38,215 nt of DNA from contig CAKTEZ010000015.1 in the NCBI GenBank assembly GCA_934553255.1, positions 1-38,215 of the forward strand, given 5' to 3'. The stretch is from an uncultured Oscillospiraceae bacterium (GTDB lineage Bacteria; Bacillota; Clostridia; Oscillospirales; Oscillospiraceae). The notes under the pieces were generated by a model that saw only the letters and a list, made by a program, of their open reading frames with translations, was not told the DNA's origin and did no database searches. The first letter of the stretch is position 1. The number at the start of each line of letters is the position of its first letter. This document shows, piece after piece, positions 27,085-36,125 of the stretch. The position numbers were made by a program, and so were the translations under genes.

Positions 27085-27085
<1 letters not shown>
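25118..27085 (-). CDS. ABC transporter permease, two fused domains (FbpB/AfuB type)
   Basis: This 655-residue inner-membrane protein is a tandem fusion of two MetI-type permease domains, each with about six membrane segments. Both cytoplasmic EAA loops that contact the ATPase are present: EAARNMGAKPFKVLWKV in the first half and EDAARNMGASGVTTFLRV in the second. Fusion is typical of ferric-iron (FbpB) and hexose-phosphate (AfuB) transporters. The C-terminus ends in an Ala/Glu-rich tail. I start at the ATG at 27085, 6 bases after GGAGGTGG-like sequence and overlapping the ATPase stop as TGATG; a GTG at 27088 is an alternative. Confidence 0.9.
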
Positions 27086-28116
<1,031 letters not shown>

Positions 28117-28149
28117 AGCAGCTTCTCCTCTTTTTTGTTTCGGAATAAA

Positions 28150-28185
28150 GAAAGCAGGCGAGCCGGAGAAATTCCGGCTCGCCTG
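28150..28185 (-). terminator. Hairpin between binding-protein and ATPase genes
   Basis: A perfect 13-bp stem (28155-28167 with 28173-28185) and 5-nt loop are followed on the minus strand by GCTTTCTTTA. It lies between the solute-binding protein and the ABC genes, so it likely lets only part of the transcripts continue and keeps the binding protein in excess. Confidence 0.75.
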
Positions 28186-28247
28186 AACGCACACAACATT
28201 CTGCGCCCGTTGAGCCTATCCACGGGACACAGCGCGGTCATTTTGCC

Positions 28248-29507
28248 TTACGCGGCCTTCTGGGTCAGGGTCGCCCAGTCGAGATTCGCCCAGTCAGGCT
28301 CCGCCACGGCAGCGGAGGCGTCCGCCCAGTAGAAGCCGAGGTTGGTCATGATGTTGGTCCACTCGCTGGAGTGCGCGGCAACATACTCGGCATAGGTCAT
28401 GTCGGTACCGGCGACCTTGGTCAGAGCGAAGTTCTTGAGCGTGTAGATGGCGGGGATGCCGTCGGGATAGAGGATGTCGGCAGCGGCGGTGTTGCAGGGA
28501 TAGGAGTCGAACTCCTCGCCCCATGCAGCCTGCGTCTCGGCGGAACCGAACCACTCGGCGAACGCCTTGACAGCCTCGGTCTCTTCCTCGCTGCGGCCGG
28601 CCTTATCGAGAATGCCGATGTACTCGGCGATGTAGTAGGTGCCGTCGTCGATCTCAACGAGATCCCAGTTCTCCGGCTTCAGAGCGCCCTTGAGGGGGTT
28701 CTCGGAGCTGTCCGCCGCGGCGTCGATCTTGCCGTAGAGGGAGGAGGAGTAGAAGGTGGAGACCGCAACATCGCCCTTGTTCAGGGGATCGAAGCCGTAC
28801 TTGTAGGTATCGTCGGAGGAGTACTTGCCGTCGGCGCAGTACTTCCACAGAGTCTCCCAGCCCTCGGTGGTGATGCCGCCTGCGGGGGAGGAGGGATCGA
28901 CGAAGGCATAGAGCATCGCGGAGTTGATGTTGGCGTTGGTGGTGCCGCCGACCTTGTTCTGGCGATACCAGCTGTAGCCGCAGTCAACGATGTCGGCCCA
29001 ATGCTGGAAGTGCAGCTTCTCGCCGTTGGTGCCAAGCTCGTCGTTGCGGTAGAGCATCAGAACATTCTGAATGACGAGGCCATAGGCCGCGCCGGGATAA
29101 GCATATTCGCCGACCTCGGCAGCCCAAGAGGGCGTCCAGTCAACGAGCTTGAGGTTTTCGTAAACGCCGTCAACGACCTGGCTCCAGCGGGTCTCGTTGA
29201 GACCGAAGAGGATGTCGCCGTCCTTGTTTTCATTGGCGGCCTGGATCGCGGCGGTATCGCCGGAGATAACGGCGTTATCGTCGATGCTGATGGTGAAGCC
29301 GGCATCCTTGGCCTCCTGAATGAGCCATGTGGTGCGCTCGGTGGAGTTGGAGTTGGAATAGATGCGAATGGTATAGCCGGAGTAATCCTTGACCTCTTCC
29401 TGTCCGTCGGGGGTCTCAGGCGTACTCGGGGTCTCCTTCTGGCCGCAGGCAACAAGGCTCAGGACCATGACGGAGGCAAGCAGGAGCGCTAAGAGTTTTC
29501 TTTTCAT
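28248..29507 (-). CDS. Extracellular solute-binding lipoprotein of the first ABC transporter
   Basis: The 419-residue protein is a lipid-anchored binding protein. It has a basic start and hydrophobic core, then the lipobox LSLVAC with Cys21, then a Thr/Pro/Glu linker and a periplasmic-binding-protein type II fold (YTIRIYSNSNSTERT, KDGDILFGLNETRW, GIPAIYTLKNFAL). It resembles the Fbp/Afu/Pot superfamily of small-anion or metal-complex binders; the ligand is not determined. AAAAGGAG lies before the ATG at 29507. It is first gene of the unit with the ATPase, permease and HAD genes. Upstream lie a TATAAT box with poor -35 and two direct repeats 20 bp apart. Confidence 0.9.
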   Translation of the reverse strand: MKRKLLALLLASVMVLSLVACGQKETPSTPETPDGQEEVKDYSGYTIRIYSNSNSTERTTWLIQEAKDAGFTISIDDNAVISGDTAAIQAANENKDGDILFGLNETRWSQVVDGVYENLKLVDWTPSWAAEVGEYAYPGAAYGLVIQNVLMLYRNDELGTNGEKLHFQHWADIVDCGYSWYRQNKVGGTTNANINSAMLYAFVDPSSPAGGITTEGWETLWKYCADGKYSSDDTYKYGFDPLNKGDVAVSTFYSSSLYGKIDAAADSSENPLKGALKPENWDLVEIDDGTYYIAEYIGILDKAGRSEEETEAVKAFAEWFGSAETQAAWGEEFDSYPCNTAAADILYPDGIPAIYTLKNFALTKVAGTDMTYAEYVAAHSSEWTNIMTNLGFYWADASAAVAEPDWANLDWATLTQKAA

Positions 29508-29555
29508 CGTTGTTCTCCTTTTATCAAAGTCGCGGCATAGACTGCCACACTTTTT

Positions 29556-29584
29556 ATTATACCGTCCGGCGCTCCGGCAAGGAA
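29556..29584 (-). promoter_or_regulatory. Activator-type promoter of the first transporter operon
   Basis: Minus strand perfect TATAAT (29561-29556) is paired at 17 bp with only TTCCTT (29584-29579). A strong -10 with weak -35 and adjacent upstream repeats is the pattern of a promoter needing an activator. Confidence 0.6.
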
Positions 29585-29586
29585 CG

Positions 29587-29620
29587 GGACAACTCTGCGA
29601 TTATGCGGACAATCCTGCGA
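29587..29620 (-). promoter_or_regulatory. Two direct repeats, 20-bp period, next to the -35 box
   Basis: The plus-strand units ggacaactctgcga (29587-29600) and ggacaatcctgcga (29607-29620) match at 12 of 14 bases. Their 20-bp period puts them on one DNA face two turns apart, as bound by AraC-type dimers. The nearer unit is 2 bp from the -35 box. A third weak copy may start near 29630. The neighbouring response regulator is the obvious candidate protein. Confidence 0.65.
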
Positions 29621-29686
29621 AATGCTGTGGGACTTCTCTGAGCCTGTCCGGTATGTTCCGTACTTTTTTGTGCAGTTTGCCGCCGC

Positions 29687-30436
29687 TCACCGGCAGCGGT
29701 CCTGATACTCCGAGGGTGAAAGGCCTGTGAGCTTTTTGAATGTCGAGCCGAAGTAGGCCACGTCGCGGTAGCCGACCATGCCCGCGACCTCGTAGACCTT
29801 GTAGCGGCAGTCCGCAAGGAGCCCGCGCGCCATGTGGATACGGTACAGCGTAAGATAGCCGAGCGCGGTGTAGCTCGTCTCCTTTTTGAACACATGGCTC
29901 AGATGCCCCTCGCTGATGCCGATGGAACGGGCGATGGTGGTGATGTTGATGTCCGCGTCGGCGTAATGGTCGGCGATGTATTCGAGCGTCTGGAGTACAT
30001 ATTTGCTCTTGTCGCCCTTCGGAAGCGCCAGCAGATCGTCCTGCGCGCCGCGGGCGGAGGTCGCCTCGTCCTTTTCGCGTACGCGTTCGATGGCGGCAAT
30101 CAGCTCCTGATCGCGGAAGGGCTTGAGCAGATAGTCCGCCGCGCCGAAGCGCAGCGCGCTGCGGGCATAGTCGAAGTCGTTGTAGGCGGTGAGGACGATG
30201 ATATGCGCCGTGCAGCCGCGCGCACGCAGCTGCTCCATCATCTCGATGCCGTCCATGCGCGGCATACGGACATCCGTGATGATGAGGTTGGGGCTGTAGC
30301 GCTCGGCGGCGGCAAGCCCTTCCTCGCCGTTGGCGGCTTCGCCGATCACGGCGCAGCCGAGCGAGGCCCAGTCCACTCCCAGCACGATGCCGCGGCGCAC
30401 CACGGCCTCGTCGTCAACGATCAGGACCTTGAGCAT
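29687..30436 (-). CDS. Response regulator with AraC-type DNA-binding domain (YesN/HptR type)
   Basis: The 249-residue protein has an N-terminal receiver domain (about 1-120). It shows the acid pocket D8-D9, the phosphorylation site D55 in IITDVRMPRMDG, Thr in VLTAYND and the lysine in LLKPF. A C-terminal AraC domain with two helix-turn-helix units follows (ITTIARSIGISEGHLSHVFKKE; VAGMVGYRDVAYFGSTFKKLTG). It would bind direct repeats and recruit RNA polymerase. The ATG at 30436 has AAAGGAG 6 bases upstream and overlaps the kinase gene by 23 bp, so both are made together. Its stop lies about 65 bp before the repeats of the next operon. Confidence 0.94.
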   Translation of the reverse strand: MLKVLIVDDEAVVRRGIVLGVDWASLGCAVIGEAANGEEGLAAAERYSPNLIITDVRMPRMDGIEMMEQLRARGCTAHIIVLTAYNDFDYARSALRFGAADYLLKPFRDQELIAAIERVREKDEATSARGAQDDLLALPKGDKSKYVLQTLEYIADHYADADINITTIARSIGISEGHLSHVFKKETSYTALGYLTLYRIHMARGLLADCRYKVYEVAGMVGYRDVAYFGSTFKKLTGLSPSEYQDRCR

Positions 30437-32102
30437 GGTCGACTCCTTTCTGCAGCGGCAGGCGCAGCTGCACGCAGCTGCCGCCTCCGGCGATGGGATA
30501 GGCGCGCAGACCGTAGGCGGCGCCGTAGGAAAGGCGCACGATGCGGTCCACATTGTTCAGGCCGAGGTGTCCCCCCGGTATGGTCTCATGGCTGTTGAGA
30601 CGGCGCAGTACATCCTCGGGAATGCCGCTGCCATTGTCGGACACATTGAGCAGCAGCGCCCCCTCCGCGTCCTCCTCCGCCCAGAGCTTGATAAAGCCCT
30701 CGTCGCTGTCCGCCACGCCGTGAAGAATGGCGTTCTCCACGAGCGGCTGAAGCACCAGTTTGGGAACGATGCAACGCTGGAAGCGCTCGTCCACATCGAC
30801 CTCACAAACGAAGCGGTCGCCGAAGCGGATCTCCTGAATGTCGAGGTAGCGCTCGATCAGCTCCAGTTCCTCCTCCAGCGTGATGTATTCGCTGCCGGAG
30901 ATACCCGCGCGCAGCAGCGCGGCAAGGTCGGCGGCGAGCGTCGCCACCTGCGGCGCGCCGTTCGTCACGCCGAGCCACTTCATGCAGTCGAGCGTGTTGT
31001 AGAGGAAGTGCGGGTTGAGCTGAGACTGGAGCATACGCAGGCGCGTTTCGTTCAGCTCGCGTTCGCGTTGGACGCTGCGCGCAAGGTGCTGGCGGTACTC
31101 GTCCGTCATGCGGTCGAAGCTGGCAGCGAGACGGCCCATCTCGTCTTGACGGGTGCTTTTGATGTGTACCCCGTAATCGCCGCCCTCGACGCGGCGCATG
31201 GCGCTGTCCAGCTCGTCCACCGGCTCGGACAGGCGGCGGCTGAGCCGCCACGCGCACACAAGGCACAGCACGAGGCACAGCGCACCCATGACGGCGGCGA
31301 CAAAGTAAATGGAGCGGACCGCCTGCGCGGTGAAGGTGCGCGGCTGCTGCAAGATGAGCGAGAAGCCGAAATCACAGGCACGGACATGGTAGCTGTTGTC
31401 CTCTCCGCCGGTGAGCGCATGGCCGGAGAGCAGCTGCGCGCGCAGCACGGCAAGCGCTTCCTCCGCGCGCAGAGGCTGCGTGGCATAGGCCATGCGCCAG
31501 GTGGGATCGACGAGGATCGCTTCGTCCGCGCCGCCAAGGAGCGGCGCGAAGAAGGCGTCGAGGCGGGCGCGTTCCATGCGGAACACGGCGTAGCCGAGGA
31601 CCTCGCCGCTGTTCGCGGCGACGGCGCAGGCGCCGGTCAGTCCGGCGTCCTCGGCGCACAGCGCGCTGCCGGCCTGCCGCGCGGCAGGCAGAACGCCCCA
31701 GCGCGTGCTGCGGGGCGCGGACACAACGGCGGCGGTGGTGTAGAGGCAGCGCCCCTCCGCGTCGTAGACCTCAAAATCCGCCGCGCCGCGGAGTTCCTGA
31801 CGGCTGCGGTACAAAAGCTGGTAAAGCGTGCGGGAGTCGTCCCCGCCGCGGCGCAGCGCGCTGCGCGTGACGGTACTCTCGGCAAGGCTCCGCGCCGTCC
31901 CCGTACAGAGTGCGAGCAGCTCGTCCAGCTTTTCGCCGAGGGCGGCGGACTCGGTCTGTGCCTCCTGACGGAGCGTCTGCTCGCTGCGCTCGATCATCAG
32001 CTGCGTCATCAGCAGATCGCACAGCAGCAGCGGCACGAGCGCGGCGAGCAGGACGGTAATAAAAATGCGGTTGCGGAAGGACCGCGCGATCCATGCCCTC
32101 AT
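30414..32102 (-). CDS. Sensor histidine kinase (YesM/HptS type)
   Basis: The 562-residue membrane kinase belongs to the HisKA_7TM-less YesM class. It has one membrane helix near residues 12-32 (FITVLLAALVPLLLCDLL) and an extracellular sensor domain to about 270. A second helix follows (VRSIYFVAAVMGALCLVLC), then a HAMP linker (LSEPVDELDSAMRRVEGGDYGV). The kinase core has the phosphorylated His365 in QLNPHFLYNTLDCMKW, the N box LVENAILHG and the G boxes DNGSGIP and GGHLGLNNV. The ATG at 32102 overlaps the preceding lipoprotein gene as ATGA. The adjacent lipoprotein probably presents the ligand to its extracellular domain, as in HptA-HptS and PgtC-PgtB. Confidence 0.93.
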   Translation of the reverse strand: MRAWIARSFRNRIFITVLLAALVPLLLCDLLMTQLMIERSEQTLRQEAQTESAALGEKLDELLALCTGTARSLAESTVTRSALRRGGDDSRTLYQLLYRSRQELRGAADFEVYDAEGRCLYTTAAVVSAPRSTRWGVLPAARQAGSALCAEDAGLTGACAVAANSGEVLGYAVFRMERARLDAFFAPLLGGADEAILVDPTWRMAYATQPLRAEEALAVLRAQLLSGHALTGGEDNSYHVRACDFGFSLILQQPRTFTAQAVRSIYFVAAVMGALCLVLCLVCAWRLSRRLSEPVDELDSAMRRVEGGDYGVHIKSTRQDEMGRLAASFDRMTDEYRQHLARSVQRERELNETRLRMLQSQLNPHFLYNTLDCMKWLGVTNGAPQVATLAADLAALLRAGISGSEYITLEEELELIERYLDIQEIRFGDRFVCEVDVDERFQRCIVPKLVLQPLVENAILHGVADSDEGFIKLWAEEDAEGALLLNVSDNGSGIPEDVLRRLNSHETIPGGHLGLNNVDRIVRLSYGAAYGLRAYPIAGGGSCVQLRLPLQKGVDHAQGPDR

Positions 32103-33094
32103 GCCGTCTCCTCCCCGCTCAGCGCGCGCCACGCCGCCAGCAGGCTCTGCCGCTCACGGCCCGCGCGCGCAAGGTCATAGGGGACGGCAGCGATCTCCGG
32201 CAGAGCCGAAGCCGTATCCGCGCAGACGCTGCGGCGTCCCAGCTCCGATGCCAGAGTCTCCTGCGTTTCCGGCAGGAGAAGAAAATCGAGAAAGCGCTGT
32301 GCGTTCTCCTCATGCGCGCAGCCCTTGACGATGGCCGCGACGTCGGGCAGAACGCTCGTTCCCTCGGTGGGGTACACGATGGCGATGTCCAGTCCGTCGT
32401 CGATGCCCTTACGGGCATTCTCCTCCAATGTGACGCCGATGTAGCAGCTGCCCTCCGCCACGGCGGCGGTCACGCCGCCGCTGTCGGAAATAAGGCGGCC
32501 GCCCAGATTGCGGTAAAAGGCGGCGAGCGTTTGCTCTTCGTCGCCGCCGAGGATCTGCAAAAGCGTGCAGAGCGCGGTGTAGCTCGACCCCGAAACGGCA
32601 AGGTCGGCAAAGGCGATACGCCCGCGCCAGCCCGCGTCGAGCAGGCTTTCCCAGCCGGTCGGCAGGTTCTGCCGCACCAGCTTCGGATTATAGATCAGGA
32701 CGATGGGAACCAGCGAAAACGGCGTCCACACGCCGTCCCCCAGATCGTACTCCGGCGCGATGGCCGCGGCATTCGCGCTGACATAGGGTGCGAAGCAGTC
32801 CGCATAGGCGCTCAGGCTGTCCGCCCCGCCGCCGAACATCAGGTCGCAGCCGCTCCCGCCCGCGGCGATACGGTCCAGCAGCGTCGCCGTGCCGCCCGTT
32901 TCGATCTCCACCCACACGCCCGTGCGGCGTTCAAACTCCTCAACGACCGGCTTGTAGACCTTCTCCTTGTGGGAGGTGAACACGACCAGACGCTCGCTCT
33001 CCGCAGGCGCAAAGGACGAAGCGTCCTGCGCGCCGGACGCGCCGCAGCCCGTGAGCAGCAGCACGGCGAGCAACAGCGGAATGATGCGGCGCAT
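32099..33094 (-). CDS. Solute-binding lipoprotein of the sensory operon (HptA/PgtC-like)
   Basis: The 331-residue protein has a lipoprotein signal (Cys17 in LLLTGCG) and a type II binding fold close to FbpA/AfuA (RLVVFTSHKEKVYKPVVEEFERRTG; DLMFGGGADSL; VLIYNPKLV; GCAHEENAQRFLDFLL). It shares an operon with a YesM kinase and YesN regulator, not with permease genes. By analogy to HptA and PgtC it is probably a ligand-sensing partner rather than a transport component, although it could also serve a transporter. GGGGAGGG precedes the ATG at 33094 by 8 bases. A good promoter lies immediately upstream. The exact ligand is inferred, not read. Confidence 0.88.
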   Translation of the reverse strand: MRRIIPLLLAVLLLTGCGASGAQDASSFAPAESERLVVFTSHKEKVYKPVVEEFERRTGVWVEIETGGTATLLDRIAAGGSGCDLMFGGGADSLSAYADCFAPYVSANAAAIAPEYDLGDGVWTPFSLVPIVLIYNPKLVRQNLPTGWESLLDAGWRGRIAFADLAVSGSSYTALCTLLQILGGDEEQTLAAFYRNLGGRLISDSGGVTAAVAEGSCYIGVTLEENARKGIDDGLDIAIVYPTEGTSVLPDVAAIVKGCAHEENAQRFLDFLLLPETQETLASELGRRSVCADTASALPEIAAVPYDLARAGRERQSLLAAWRALSGEETA

Positions 33095-33124
33095 ACGCTT
33101 TTCCCTCCCCTTTTGTTTTTTCTC

Positions 33125-33153
33125 ATTTTAGCAGAAAAAGAAATCGTTTGCAA
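33125..33153 (-). promoter_or_regulatory. Sigma-A promoter for the lipoprotein-kinase-regulator operon
   Basis: Minus strand TTGCAA (33153-33148), 17 bp, TAAAAT (33130-33125). It lies between the upstream terminator and the ATG at 33094. The good match suggests constitutive basal expression of the sensor. Confidence 0.75.
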
Positions 33154-33173
33154 TCCGCAATCCGCCCGCGCGC

Positions 33174-33207
33174 CAAAAAAGGAGGCCCGCCGTCGGCGGA
33201 CCTCCTC
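33174..33207 (-). terminator. Terminator after the second ABC ATPase gene
   Basis: The hairpin at 33179-33207 pairs aggagg and ccgccg segments around one mismatch and is followed on the minus strand by six T. It separates the second transporter operon from the sensor operon. Confidence 0.8.
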
Positions 33208-33227
33208 TGCTGCAAAAATTCGTTTTT

Positions 33228-34304
33228 TTACAGAACATGAACGGCATCGGGCGCAAAGGACAGGCGGCATTGCTCCCCCACGCGGTAGATGCGCTTGTTG
33301 CGCGGGTCGTTCTCGGCAAGCTTGACGAGCGTGCTGCCCACGCGGACATGGTAATTCTGATAGGAACCCATGAAGCAGGACAGCTCCACGGTACAGGGCA
33401 GACCTCCCTCGTCCGCAAGCGTCGCGGACTCGGGGCGCAGCACGACGGTGTACTCGCTGCCGACCGTCATGCCTTCGCGGGCGGCAACGGCAAGGCGTTC
33501 GCCCTCAATGTCCAGCACGGCAAGTCCGTTTTCCGTGCCGGTCATTTTGCCGCGCAGGAAGTTTGCCTCGCCGATGAAGTCGGCGACGAACTCGCTCACG
33601 GGATGATAGTAGATCTCCTGCGGCGTGCCGATCTGGGCGACGACGCCCTTGTTCATAATGATGATCTTGTCCGAAAGCGCCATCGCCTCGCTCTGGTCGT
33701 GCGTGACATAGATGGCGGTGATGCCGACCTCCTGCTGAATGCGGCGGATCTCGGTACGCATGGAAACGCGCAGCTTCGCGTCGAGGTTACTGAGCGGCTC
33801 GTCGAAGAGCAGCACGCTCGGCTCGATGACCAGCGCGCGGGCAAGCGCCACGCGCTGCTGCTGGCCGCCGGAGAGCTGGTTGGTCATGCGCCCCTCCATG
33901 CCCGTCAGCTCAACGAGGTCAAGGATATGCATAACGCGCTCGCGGACCTCCTCCTTCGGCACCTTGCGAAGCTTCAGACCGTAGGCCACATTGTCGAACA
34001 CATTGTAGTGCGGCAGCAGCGCGTAGGACTGGAACACCATCGCGGTGTCGCGCTTGTTGGGCGTGAGGGCGTTGATCGGCTCGTCGCCAAGGTAGATCTC
34101 GCCCTCGTCGGGGCTTTCAAAGCCCGCGATCATACGCAGCGTGGTGGTCTTGCCGCAGCCGGAGGGACCGAGCAGCGTGACGAAGGTGCCGGGTTCGATG
34201 GTCAGCGAGGTGTCCTTGACGGCGTAGAAGTCCTTGCCCGTCTTGGGATCCTGATAGATTTTGGAGATGTGGTCGAGGCGAACGCCTTTTTTGATCTTAT
34301 CCAT
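33228..34304 (-). CDS. ABC transporter ATP-binding protein, second system
   Basis: This 358-residue ATPase carries Walker A GPSGCGKTTT (46-55) and the Q-loop MVFQSYALLPH. Signature LSGGQQQRVALARAL, Walker B VLLFDEP and switch YVTHDQSEAM follow, with a C-terminal TOBE-type region (RPESATL, GSYQNYHVRVG). It follows the fused permease by 3 bp and ends before a strong terminator. It is of the same PotA/FbpC class as the first ATPase, but the two differ clearly in sequence, so this is not a recent tandem copy. Confidence 0.93.
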   Translation of the reverse strand: MDKIKKGVRLDHISKIYQDPKTGKDFYAVKDTSLTIEPGTFVTLLGPSGCGKTTTLRMIAGFESPDEGEIYLGDEPINALTPNKRDTAMVFQSYALLPHYNVFDNVAYGLKLRKVPKEEVRERVMHILDLVELTGMEGRMTNQLSGGQQQRVALARALVIEPSVLLFDEPLSNLDAKLRVSMRTEIRRIQQEVGITAIYVTHDQSEAMALSDKIIIMNKGVVAQIGTPQEIYYHPVSEFVADFIGEANFLRGKMTGTENGLAVLDIEGERLAVAAREGMTVGSEYTVVLRPESATLADEGGLPCTVELSCFMGSYQNYHVRVGSTLVKLAENDPRNKRIYRVGEQCRLSFAPDAVHVL

Positions 34305-34307
34305 GGC

Positions 34308-36017
34308 TTAGTCCTCCTTCATTTTTTTGCTGGTGCCGAAATGCTTCATAAAGAGATTCATCAGCAGCACCGCGCCGTAGGTGATGATGATGAGGATCGT
34401 CGCAAACGCGCAGGCGAGACTGTAAGAACCCTTTTCGGCAAACTCATTGATCTGCACCGTGATGAGCAGGAACTGCGGCGTCACGAGCAGGATAATGGCG
34501 GAAATGGCGGTGATGGAGCGGACGAACGCCGTCACAAGGCCGGAGAGGAAGGAGTCCTTGATGAGCGGGAGCGTGACGGTCATAAAGACCTTGAAGCTGT
34601 CCGCGCCCATGTCGTAGGCGGACTCCTCGATGGACTTGTCGATCTGTCGCAGGGCGGAAATGCCGCTGCGCGTGCCGGTCGGCAGCGAACGCACCACAAA
34701 GACGATAACGAGAATCAGCCCCGTGCCGTAGAGTCCCTGCAAAAAGCCCGTGCGGAACACGCCCGCGGAGAAGCCGCGGATATAGCCGACGCCCAGCACC
34801 GTGCCGGGTACGGCCATGGCGAGCATGGACACCGCTTCGATGAAGCCCTTGGACTTAAAGCTGCGCTTGACCACAAGGTAAGAGATGATCATGCTCAGAA
34901 GCGCCGTGATGGGGGCGGAGATCAGGCTCAGGCGGAAGGAGTCCCAGAAGGCCTGCAGGCCGTGGTAGCGCGTGAAGATGAGCTTGAACCACTTGCCCGT
35001 GAGCGGGAAGAACTTATAGCCCCACGTCGGGAAGAAGGCGCCGATGGGGACGCAGATATACATCAGGATCACGAATGTCGCCGCCAGCGCGCACAGGACG
35101 GTCAGCGGGACCTTGACGCTCTTATCCTCGATGAGCATACGGCCACGGGAGGCCTTGCCGGTCAGCGTCGCGGCGGTCTTGCGTTCCAGATAATACTTCT
35201 GCACCGCGAACATGGCGAGCGTGATGCACAGCAGCACGACCGCCATCGCCGCCGCGCCCGGCTTATCGTAGGAGCCGGTGATCTGCAGATAGATGGTGGT
35301 GGCGAGGGTATCGTACGAGCCGCCGATGAGCATGGGGTTGGCGAAGTCGGCGATCGACTCGATAAATGTCACAAGGAAGGCGTTGCCGAGACCGGGGAGC
35401 ATCAGCGGCAGCGTAACGCTGGTGAAGACCTTCCAGCGGCTCGCGCCCATGTCGCGCGCGGCCTCCTCAAGCGAGGGGTCGATGTTCTTCAAAAGTCCCT
35501 TGAGCATCATGTAGCACACGGGGAAGAAGGTCAGCGTCTGGACGACGGCGATGCCCCAGAAGCCGTAAACGCTGTTGTCGTAAATGCCGAGCAGGAAGCG
35601 GGTGATGATGCCCGCCTTGCCGAAGAGCATGATCATGGAAAGCGACAGCACGAACGGCGGGGAGACGACCGGCAGCATGGAGACGACCTTGAAAAGGCTT
35701 CCGACGAACTTCCCCACGCGGACATAGACCTCGACATAGGCAAAGAGCAGGCCGAGGAGCGCCGAGAGAATGCCGACGAGGAAGCCGACCTTCAGCGTAT
35801 TGGTGATGGCGGTGGTAAAGGTCGGCATGGCAAAGATGCGCTTGAAGATGCCGAAGCCGAAGCTGCCGTCGCCCACGAAACTATCCACCAGCAAGATCGC
35901 CAGCGGGTAGAGAATGAACAAAGTCAGAAATGTGATGAGTACGACGATGGTGGTGACCATGATGGGGTCGGCCATCAGCTTTTTCCGGTCCAGCGCCGCA
36001 CTTTGAGAACGTGCCAT
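34308..36017 (-). CDS. ABC transporter permease, two fused domains, second system
   Basis: The 569-residue membrane protein is again a fusion of two permease domains. EAA loops are EEAARDMGASRWKVFTSV in the first half and EESAYDMGADSFKVFMTV in the second. About twelve membrane segments are evident, including TIVVLITFLTLFILYPLAIL near the N-terminus. It is shorter than the first system's permease and lacks its acidic tail. The ATG at 36017 has AAAGGAG 6 bases ahead; an upstream ATG at 36071 falls within the hairpin region and is rejected. It belongs to the unit binding protein-permease-ATPase. Confidence 0.9.
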   Translation of the reverse strand: MARSQSAALDRKKLMADPIMVTTIVVLITFLTLFILYPLAILLVDSFVGDGSFGFGIFKRIFAMPTFTTAITNTLKVGFLVGILSALLGLLFAYVEVYVRVGKFVGSLFKVVSMLPVVSPPFVLSLSMIMLFGKAGIITRFLLGIYDNSVYGFWGIAVVQTLTFFPVCYMMLKGLLKNIDPSLEEAARDMGASRWKVFTSVTLPLMLPGLGNAFLVTFIESIADFANPMLIGGSYDTLATTIYLQITGSYDKPGAAAMAVVLLCITLAMFAVQKYYLERKTAATLTGKASRGRMLIEDKSVKVPLTVLCALAATFVILMYICVPIGAFFPTWGYKFFPLTGKWFKLIFTRYHGLQAFWDSFRLSLISAPITALLSMIISYLVVKRSFKSKGFIEAVSMLAMAVPGTVLGVGYIRGFSAGVFRTGFLQGLYGTGLILVIVFVVRSLPTGTRSGISALRQIDKSIEESAYDMGADSFKVFMTVTLPLIKDSFLSGLVTAFVRSITAISAIILLVTPQFLLITVQINEFAEKGSYSLACAFATILIIITYGAVLLMNLFMKHFGTSKKMKED

Positions 36018-36044
36018 AGGAAGCTCCTTTCTCGATGAATGGGA

Positions 36045-36083
36045 GAAAAATGCAGGAGGGGCGGCGGCCAAGGCCGCCGCCCC
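36045..36083 (-). terminator. GC-rich hairpin between binding-protein and permease genes
   Basis: A perfect 12-bp all-GC stem (36058-36069 with 36072-36083) around a 2-nt centre is followed on the minus strand by a T-run (complement of 36046-36050). As in the first system, it probably attenuates transcription after the binding-protein gene. Confidence 0.7.
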
Positions 36084-36125
36084 GTCAGAATTGCTGGGTC
36101 GCTTGCTTTTGTGGTATGCGGGGAT

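Noticed and set aside
30330..32180. Open frame of 616 residues on the plus strand
   Set aside because: It lies opposite the histidine kinase and regulator and has no ribosome-binding site or domain pattern.
33237..36038. Open frame of 933 residues on the plus strand
   Set aside because: It is antisense to the second transporter's ATPase and permease, both of which have clear motifs; the antisense product is His/Arg/Asp-rich without homology-like features.
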